Below are positions 1 to 3,735 of a DNA stretch of 8,160 bases, piece by piece. This stretch comes from a bacterium (GTDB lineage: Bacteria; JALSQH01), in assembly GCA_027004335.1 (NCBI GenBank), contig JALTID010000180.1:1-8160 (forward strand), given 5' to 3'. The stretch's first letter is position 1. Every line of letters begins with the position of its first letter. Under the pieces are notes generated by a model that was not told where the DNA came from, did no database searches, and saw nothing but the letters and a program-made list of their open reading frames with translations. Both the position numbers and the translations under genes were made by a program.

Positions 1-1
1 A

Positions 2-226
2 CTTTTTTTTTTTTTTTTTAAACAAAAAATCGTAATTAAAAAACAACCCTATGAAATTAAAAATAACAACTACGATTGCAACAATACCTTCCCAGATGAG
101 AGAAACAAAGATGAAGGGGTCAAAAGATTCTCTGCCCTTTGCGTTCATTCTCTCATACTGATTCACAAGAAATGTTAAAAGCAGGAAGAAAATATAAAGG
201 CAGAAAAGAAATCCCCAGAAATTCAT
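2..226 (-). CDS. Small two-helix membrane protein, hypothetical, 3' end outside the window
   Basis: I do not recognise this protein. The frame is open from an ATG at 226 to the window edge, giving 75 visible codons and no stop. It starts MNFWGFLF. A first hydrophobic segment covers residues 3-21. A short polar loop follows (NQYERMNAKGRESFD, about 22-36), then a second hydrophobic segment at about 37-63, and finally a run of six lysines (70-75). This reads as two membrane helices with a basic tail. The start is supported by GGAG five bases upstream and by a promoter 17 bases or more beyond (TTGAAT, 17-bp spacer, TAATAT). The lysine codons come from a 17-base homopolymer (3-19), so the 3' end is prone to slippage or assembly error, and a stop may lie just outside. 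It is divergent from perR and shares its control region, so oxidative-stress or metal-linked control is possible but is only an inference. Confidence 0.6.
   Translation of the reverse strand, partial: MNFWGFLFCLYIFFLLLTFLVNQYERMNAKGRESFDPFIFVSLIWEGIVAIVVVIFNFIGLFFNYDFLFKKKKKK
3..19. repeat. 17-base poly-T (poly-A on the minus strand) homopolymer
   Basis: Seventeen consecutive T's on the plus strand, read as AAA codons (lysines) by the leftward small membrane-protein gene. Runs of this length are uncommon in coding DNA. They are hotspots for polymerase slippage, transcriptional slippage and assembly length error. Confidence 0.95.
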
Positions 227-247
227 ATCCACTCCACTTTTTGAATA

Positions 248-276
248 ATATTACAAGAATTTTAAAATAGATTCAA
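248..276 (-). promoter_or_regulatory. Sigma-70-type promoter for the leftward small membrane-protein gene
   Basis: On the minus strand the -35 hexamer TTGAAT (276-271) is followed by a 17-base spacer and the -10 hexamer TAATAT (253-248). The predicted transcript starts near 241, leaving a leader of about 15 bases that contains the GGAG ribosome binding site for the ATG at 226. The -35 lies inside the left arm of an 11-bp inverted repeat (268-278 with 319-329). The surroundings are very AT-rich, so chance matches are possible. The spacing and fit to the downstream start still make this a credible call. Confidence 0.5.
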
Positions 277-300
277 AAGAAAAAAGGGAAATATCCCTTT
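275..300 (-). terminator. Candidate intrinsic terminator for leftward transcripts
   Basis: On the minus strand a 7-bp stem (AAAGGGA with TCCCTTT) closes a four-base loop TATT. It can be lengthened by two G-U pairs, and T6-C-T4 follows directly. The stem is short and has only three G-C pairs. This is the first terminator-like structure that leftward transcripts from the M23 gene would meet, 535 bases past that gene's stop and beyond all of perR. It also lies just upstream of the next leftward promoter, where insulation would make sense. On the plus strand the trailing T tract is broken, so it looks directional. Confidence 0.4.
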
Positions 301-309
301 CCTATTTGA

Positions 310-324
310 TTAAAATTATTTTGA
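310..324. promoter_or_regulatory. PerR-box-like palindrome between the two divergent promoters
   Basis: TTAAAATTATTTTGA has the 7-1-7 layout of Fur-family operators and matches the Bacillus PerR-box consensus TTATAATNATTATAA at 12 of 14 defined positions. Six of its seven half-site pairs are complementary. A slightly wider palindrome runs from GATT (308) to AATC (327). It sits between the leftward -35 (271-276) and the rightward -35 (357-362), next to a gene encoding a PerR-type protein, so autoregulation is plausible. The region is so AT-rich that the match alone is not proof. Confidence 0.35.
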
Positions 325-356
325 ATCTAAATTTATCCAAACAAAAAAGAATATAC

Positions 357-385
357 TTGTCAAGTTTTTTTCAAAATGCTATAAT
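357..385 (+). promoter_or_regulatory. Near-consensus extended -10 promoter of perR
   Basis: The -35 hexamer TTGTCA (357-362) and a perfect -10 TATAAT (380-385) are separated by exactly 17 bases. TGC directly before the -10 makes it an extended -10 element. The predicted start is near 392, giving a leader of about 23 bases before the ATG at 415. A weaker PerR-box-like match (10 of 14) covers the -10 at 379-393, but much of that match is the TATAAT itself. Confidence 0.75.
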
Positions 386-401
386 AAATTAAACTCATGT
401 T

Positions 402-409
402 AAGGAGGG
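402..409 (+). promoter_or_regulatory. Strong Shine-Dalgarno that fixes the perR start
   Basis: AAGGAGGG lies six bases before the ATG at 415. An in-frame ATG at 397 lies upstream of this site and has no ribosome binding site, so the start at 415 is preferred. It removes six residues (MLRREK) that are not expected in the family. Confidence 0.85.
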
Positions 410-414
410 AGAAA

Positions 415-843
415 ATGACTTTTGAAGAGGCAGTGAAAAAATTAAAAGAATCGGGAAATATTATTTCCATGCCCAGAATGACAATACTGCGATATGTACT
501 AAACAACAAAACACATCATACTGCTGAAAGTATCTACGAAGCCTTAAAAAGTGAGTATCCCAACATCTCTATTGCCACAATCTATAACACTATGAAATTA
601 TTTGCAGAAAAAGGAATAGTAAAACAACTTATGATTGACGAGGGAAAAGTCTACTATGATTCAAACACCTACCCCCACTATCATTTCAAGTGCAAGATAT
701 GTGGTAAGATATATGATGTCGAAATACCAGCATGCTCCGAACTAAACAACATGAAAGAAATAGATGGCCATCAAATAGATGAAGCACATATATATTTCTA
801 CGGCATCTGTAAAGATTGCCTGAATAAAGAAAAATCAGGGTAG
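415..843 (+). CDS. perR: Peroxide-responsive Fur-family repressor, PerR type
   Basis: A 142-residue Fur-superfamily regulator: N-terminal winged-helix DNA-binding domain (about 1-80, recognition region SIATIYNTMKLF at 52-63) and C-terminal metal-binding dimerisation domain. All five Bacillus subtilis PerR regulatory-metal ligands have counterparts when aligned by eye: H34 (H37), D82 (D85), H88 (H91), H90 (H93) and D101 (D104). The structural zinc site is also complete, with Cys93/Cys96 and Cys132/Cys135. In the family, peroxide oxidises the histidine ligands through bound iron and releases the repressor from DNA. The aspartate at position 82 favours PerR over Fur or Zur. The gene is monocistronic as far as visible, has its own strong promoter, and faces a PerR-box-like palindrome. 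Its last 9 bases overlap the 3' end of the convergent M23 gene. PerR subtype assignment without a tree is likely but not certain. Confidence 0.87.
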   Translation: MTFEEAVKKLKESGNIISMPRMTILRYVLNNKTHHTAESIYEALKSEYPNISIATIYNTMKLFAEKGIVKQLMIDEGKVYYDSNTYPHYHFKCKICGKIYDVEIPACSELNNMKEIDGHQIDEAHIYFYGICKDCLNKEKSG

Positions 844-1644
844 ATATTTAAGAGGATCAACTGGCCGTGTTCCAATCCTTATTTCAAAATGAAGATGAGG
901 ACCTGTGGCATTGCCTGTTTTCCCTACACGAGCAATTATCTCTCCCTTCTTTACTCTCTGGCCTTTTTTAACAAGATTTACTTTATTATGAGCATAAACA
1001 GTGAAAATTCTTGGACCATGTTTTATCACTATCATATTCCCATATCCTCTTAAACCATTACTGCTGTAAATTACAATCCCAGACGCAGATGCTTTCACCG
1101 GGGTTCCCTCTGGAGCTGCGATATCTATTCCATCATGATGCCTAGCACCTCTCCATCCAAATTTTGAAACAACCTTACCTTTTAGAGGCCAGAAAAATTT
1201 AGGGAGTTGAAGCACTGAAGCATGAGCCTTTTTCTCTGTTTCTTGTTTCTTACCGGGAGAAGGAACCCTTTCTTCTATTTGAGAGCTCCTACTTTTTTTA
1301 AAATAATTTTTTTTCTTTTCCACCCTATAAATTGGGCGTTCCTTTCCCTTGAGATTTTTCTCTTTTACATTTCTGCAAGAATATCTCTCTTCCCATGGTA
1401 GAGTTGTTGAAGGTACATATCTCTGATTTATTGCACCAGGAATAAAAATTTTATCCCCGGGTTTTATCTTTGTTGGATCTTTAATATTATTGATCTCCAT
1501 CACCTTATACAGCTCAACATTATATGCCTTAGCAATAGAATAAAGAGTTTGACCAGGTTTAACAATATGATAAATACCACGAGGAGTGAAACAACTACTA
1601 AACAAAAGAACAATTCCTAACAACAAAAAATTTTTCTTTCTCAT
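835..1644 (-). CDS. LysM-M23 peptidase lipoprotein, NlpD/EnvC-like
   Basis: A 269-residue murein-binding lipoprotein, probably anchored in the outer membrane. A signal peptide (KK, then hydrophobic 6-15) ends at a lipobox-like LFSSC with Cys18 as the lipidated residue; Phe at -3 is slightly unusual. A LysM domain follows (about 24-69), then a long Lys/Arg-rich linker (70-148), then an M23 domain (151-269). The zinc and catalytic residues look intact: H170 and D174 of HxxxD, H219, and the HLH motif at 250-252. It could therefore be an active endopeptidase, unlike E. coli NlpD, whose M23 domain is degenerate and acts as an amidase activator. The ATG overlaps the yqaA-like stop as ATGA, with a weak GGTGA site, which indicates translational coupling. 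The surE neighbourhood recalls surE-pcm-nlpD of gammaproteobacteria. Its stop overlaps the perR end tail to tail. Confidence 0.88.
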   Translation of the reverse strand: MRKKNFLLLGIVLLFSSCFTPRGIYHIVKPGQTLYSIAKAYNVELYKVMEINNIKDPTKIKPGDKIFIPGAINQRYVPSTTLPWEERYSCRNVKEKNLKGKERPIYRVEKKKNYFKKSRSSQIEERVPSPGKKQETEKKAHASVLQLPKFFWPLKGKVVSKFGWRGARHHDGIDIAAPEGTPVKASASGIVIYSSNGLRGYGNMIVIKHGPRIFTVYAHNKVNLVKKGQRVKKGEIIARVGKTGNATGPHLHFEIRIGTRPVDPLKYLP

Positions 1645-2267
1645 TTCACCAAATATTTTACCAGCAGAAATCCACCAACCAAAAGAACGGTAAAAATTAT
1701 TGTAAGAAGATTAAAATATCTATCAATAAAATCTCTTGCTTTTTCCCCCCAGAAATAGAAAAAAGCAGATACGAGATAAAACCTCGCCCCTCTGCTCAAT
1801 GTACTTACAATTACAAAGGCTAAGAGAGGCATATGAAAAGCACCTGACGCAATGGTAAAAACTTTATATGGAACAGGAGTAAAACCAGCCACGGTGAGAA
1901 ACCAGACATTATATTGATCATACAAGCTTTTTAAGTAGAGAAACTTATCCATGGCTCCATAAAAAGTCAGGATCTTAACACCAATGGTTTCCATCAGCTT
2001 ATAACCAATATAATATCCCAGAAGCCCTCCTGTAACAGATCCAACAGTTGAAAGTAGGGCAAACCGAAAGGATTTTCTTGGCTCTCCAAGAGCAAGGGCC
2101 ATCAAAAGGACATCGGGAGGTAATGGAAAGAAAGAAGCCTCTGCAAAAGCAAGAAGTATCAACGCACCTGGACCATATGGTGTATCAGCCCAGCTAAGTA
2201 CCCAGTCATAAAGTTTCCTTATCCATCCGAATCCAGGAGCAATTCTCTGTTCAAACGACTTTCCCAT
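1641..2267 (-). CDS. YqaA-type DedA/VTT-family membrane protein
   Basis: A 208-residue integral membrane protein of the DedA/SNARE-associated (VTT) superfamily, closest in appearance to the YqaA branch. Hydrophobic segments lie at about 33-50, 66-88, 122-155 and 185-206. Family signatures include the FAEASFFPLPPDVLL stretch (41-55, acidic E43 and D52), the GFTPVPYK re-entrant motif (128-135) and SRGAR (158-162). DedA relatives are proposed lipid scramblases or transporters, for example for undecaprenyl phosphate. What YqaA proteins do is not settled, so I give no substrate. The ATG at 2267 is inside surE, overlapping by 49 bp, and is preceded by GAAGAG. No other ATG, GTG or TTG precedes the conserved region. 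Its stop is fused as ATGA to the start of the M23 lipoprotein gene, so the two envelope proteins are co-translated. Confidence 0.85.
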   Translation of the reverse strand: MGKSFEQRIAPGFGWIRKLYDWVLSWADTPYGPGALILLAFAEASFFPLPPDVLLMALALGEPRKSFRFALLSTVGSVTGGLLGYYIGYKLMETIGVKILTFYGAMDKFLYLKSLYDQYNVWFLTVAGFTPVPYKVFTIASGAFHMPLLAFVIVSTLSRGARFYLVSAFFYFWGEKARDFIDRYFNLLTIIFTVLLVGGFLLVKYLVK

Positions 2268-3001
2268 TTTCTGTACTCTTCAAGAAGTGAATAATTTGTT
2301 AGATCAAGGTGAATCGGGGTAATAGAAATATACCCTTTTTCAATGGTAACAATGTCTGAATCGGGGATATTCTCATAACCTAAATCTTTACCACCAATCC
2401 AGTAGTATTTCCTCCCCCTTGGATCAACCTTTTCCACGATAGCCTCTCCATATTTCCTCTTTCCCTGACGGGTAAATTTAATCCCTTTATAGTAACTACA
2501 CCTTCTCTTGTTCGGAAAATTTATATTGAGAAATGTTCCACGGGGGATTCCAGTATAAATAAAAAATTCCATTATCCTCTTAGCGACTCTGGCAGCAGGT
2601 CTGAAATAGGCAGGGAGGTCAAGAGTAGCAAGAGAAAAAGCTATAGAAGGTACTCCTAACAGACAACCCTCCATAGCAGCAGATACTGTACCCGAGTAGG
2701 TGATATCATCTCCAAGATTGGGACCAAAATTTATCCCTGAGATTACAATGTCAGGTTTTTCGGGTAAGAGACCATTTATAGATAAGTTTACACAGTCAGT
2801 AGGAGTGCCATCAACGGCAAAAAAATTTTTCTTCACCTCCTTAACCCTGAGAGGACGATAAAGAGAAAGAGCATGACTTACCGCAGATCTCTCCCTGTCT
2901 GGTGCAACAATATAAATCTTCCCCATGGGCTTGATTTCTTCATAAAGAATCCTGAGCCCTCTGGCAAAAATTCCATCATCATTTGAAAGAAGGATTACCA
3001 A
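2219..3001 (-). CDS. surE: 5'/3'-nucleotidase SurE
   Basis: A 260-residue protein matching SurE (about 250 residues in the family), a divalent-metal phosphatase acting on 5'- and 3'-nucleoside monophosphates and, in some species, short polyphosphate. The metal site is plain: D8 and D9 in LLSNDDG, S39 in RERSAVSH, and N95 in SGINFGPN. These numbers coincide with Thermotoga SurE, which supports the TTG start at 3001 (MVILLSNDDG). The TTG is preceded by GAGGTGAG, a good Shine-Dalgarno at usable distance. A GTG at 3007 is possible but would put that Shine-Dalgarno inside the gene. A frame continuing to an ATG at 3064 runs through the tRNA and is not the start. The gene begins 23 bases after the tRNA CCA end, with no promoter I can defend, so it is probably expressed from the tRNA-containing transcript. 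Confidence 0.93.
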   Translation of the reverse strand: MVILLSNDDGIFARGLRILYEEIKPMGKIYIVAPDRERSAVSHALSLYRPLRVKEVKKNFFAVDGTPTDCVNLSINGLLPEKPDIVISGINFGPNLGDDITYSGTVSAAMEGCLLGVPSIAFSLATLDLPAYFRPAARVAKRIMEFFIYTGIPRGTFLNINFPNKRRCSYYKGIKFTRQGKRKYGEAIVEKVDPRGRKYYWIGGKDLGYENIPDSDIVTIEKGYISITPIHLDLTNYSLLEEYRKWESRLNRELLLDSDG

Positions 3002-3010
3002 GCTCACCTC
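3002..3010 (-). promoter_or_regulatory. Shine-Dalgarno that decides the surE TTG start
   Basis: On the minus strand GAGGTGAGC runs directly into TTG at 3001. Counting from the GAGG core, five bases separate it from the TTG. The rplT site is the near-identical GAGGTGAGAAA before ATG. This favours TTG at 3001 over GTG at 3007. Confidence 0.65.
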
Positions 3011-3024
3011 AATAATATAAAAAA

Positions 3025-3101
3025 TGGTCGGGGCGAGCCGATTTGAACGGCCGACCACACGCACCCCAAGCGTGTGCGCTACCAGGCTGCGCTACGCCCC
3101 G
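3025..3101 (-). tRNA. tRNA-Pro, anticodon GGG
   Basis: A complete 77-base cloverleaf with encoded CCA. The acceptor stem CGGGGCG/CGCCCCG has the C1-G72 pair and A73 discriminator typical of bacterial tRNA-Pro. The D arm is GCGC-AGCCTGGTA-GCGC. The anticodon stem CACGC/GCGTG holds the loop TTGGGGT, so the anticodon is GGG followed by G37. The variable loop is TGGTC. The T arm GGCCG-TTCAAAT-CGGCT has one G-U pair. It should read CCC and CCU. It lies just 2 bases after the merR stop and 23 bases before the surE start, so it probably matures from the surrounding mRNA. T6 follows the CCA immediately. Confidence 0.97.
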
Positions 3102-3103
3102 AC

Positions 3104-3412
3104 TCAGATCTCCTCAAGAATTTTTCTTATCTCTCTCAGCTCTTTTTTTATCTGAATAACTTTTTTTTCCACTCCTCCGTTCTGCTGAAAAAACTTTCTA
3201 ACCCCTTCTATTTTCAAACCTTCTTCATATAACATTCTCTTAATCTTAGAAATTTTTTCAACATCCTCCTGAGTGTAGAGTCTCTGCCCTCCTTTTCCTC
3301 GTAAAGAAGGTTTTAAAAAAGAAAATTCCTTTTCCCAGTACCTTATCACATGGGGTTCAACCCCCACAATTCTGCTCACTTCCCCAATTTTGTAAAGATA
3401 TTTTTCATCCAT
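3104..3412 (-). CDS. Small MerR-family HTH protein downstream of ihfA
   Basis: A 102-residue protein with a MerR-type N-terminal DNA-binding domain. The helix-turn-helix is YKIGEVSRIVGVEPHVIRYWEKEF (about 7-30). The wing GKGGQRLYTQEDVEKI (39-54) follows, then a helix with KIKRMLYEEGLKIEGVRKF. The C-terminal 25 residues are highly charged and helical, probably a dimerising coiled coil. No effector domain or metal-binding cysteine is present, so it is not a classical metal or drug sensor. Its ATG overlaps the ihfA-like stop by one base (TAATG), so the two are translationally coupled. Small MerR proteins occupy this same spot in deltaproteobacteria as I recall it; their target is unknown to me. 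The conserved linkage with ihfA suggests a DNA-architecture or housekeeping role, but that is an inference. Confidence 0.85.
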   Translation of the reverse strand: MDEKYLYKIGEVSRIVGVEPHVIRYWEKEFSFLKPSLRGKGGQRLYTQEDVEKISKIKRMLYEEGLKIEGVRKFFQQNGGVEKKVIQIKKELREIRKILEEI

Positions 3413-3696
3413 TATTTCTTATTTATTTCTCTTCTCCAGACCTGGCTCGGATGAAAAACAACTACTCTACGCGGAGGAATCTCAATCTCCACCTTTGTCT
3501 TGGGGTTTCTTCCGATTCTTCTTCCCTTATCTCGCAACACAAAGCTTCCAAAACCACTTACCTTTACATTTTCACCTTTCTCAAGAGCGGAACGCATAAT
3601 TTCAATGATCTCGTCCGAAAGCTGAAGAGATTCTTTCAGCGTCAGTCCAACCTTTTTGTTAATGTTCTCCGCGATCTTCGCCTTTGTTACAGTCAT
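3412..3696 (-). CDS. ihfA: Integration host factor alpha-type DNA-bending protein
   Basis: A 94-residue HU/IHF family protein, normal length. It opens with MTVTKAKIAENINKK, typical of the helical dimerisation part. The GFGSFVLRDK strand (48-57) and the signature GRNPKT (62-67) follow; the proline at 65 is the residue that intercalates into DNA at the kink. The IEIPPRRVVVFHPSQ stretch (71-85) resembles IhfA more than HU. Position directly downstream of pheT matches the E. coli pheST-ihfA arrangement and supports the alpha assignment. IHF alpha normally pairs with IHF beta, which is not in this window, so a homodimer cannot be excluded. An AAGGAGG site seven bases before the ATG is among the strongest in the window, suggesting high translation relative to pheT. 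Confidence 0.88.
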   Translation of the reverse strand: MTVTKAKIAENINKKVGLTLKESLQLSDEIIEIMRSALEKGENVKVSGFGSFVLRDKGRRIGRNPKTKVEIEIPPRRVVVFHPSQVWRREINKK

Positions 3697-3735
3697 CTTT
3701 CCCTCCTTTCTTAATATAATTTAGCATATTTTTAC

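Larger units (their letters stand above)
268..329. repeat. 11-bp perfect inverted repeat flanking a hairpin
   Basis: TAGATTCAAAA at 268-278 is matched by its exact reverse complement TTTTGAATCTA at 319-329. Forty bases lie between the arms, including a second, nested hairpin (283-300). The left arm contains the -35 of the leftward promoter. The right arm overlaps the right half of the PerR-box-like palindrome. The arms could be paired operator sites or part of a larger fold; the sequence alone does not decide. Confidence 0.6.

Noticed and set aside
397-414. Six-residue longer perR start at ATG 397
   Set aside because: No ribosome binding site precedes it, and the strong AAGGAGGG lies between it and the ATG at 415.
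853-881. Possible rightward terminator after perR: AGGAT ... ATCCT with inner TGG/CCA pairing and a weak TTATTT tail
   Set aside because: The stem is interrupted by an asymmetric bulge, the tail is not a real T tract, and the bases are constrained as the coding end of the M23 gene.
3002-3064. Upstream extension of surE to an ATG at 3064
   Set aside because: The extra 21 residues are read through the tRNA-Pro gene. The family N-terminus, the metal-site numbering and the Shine-Dalgarno all favour TTG at 3001.
3451-3714. Plus-strand frame opposite ihfA (87 codons)
   Set aside because: It lies wholly across the conserved ihfA-like gene and its ribosome binding site, with no family resemblance and no ribosome binding site of its own.
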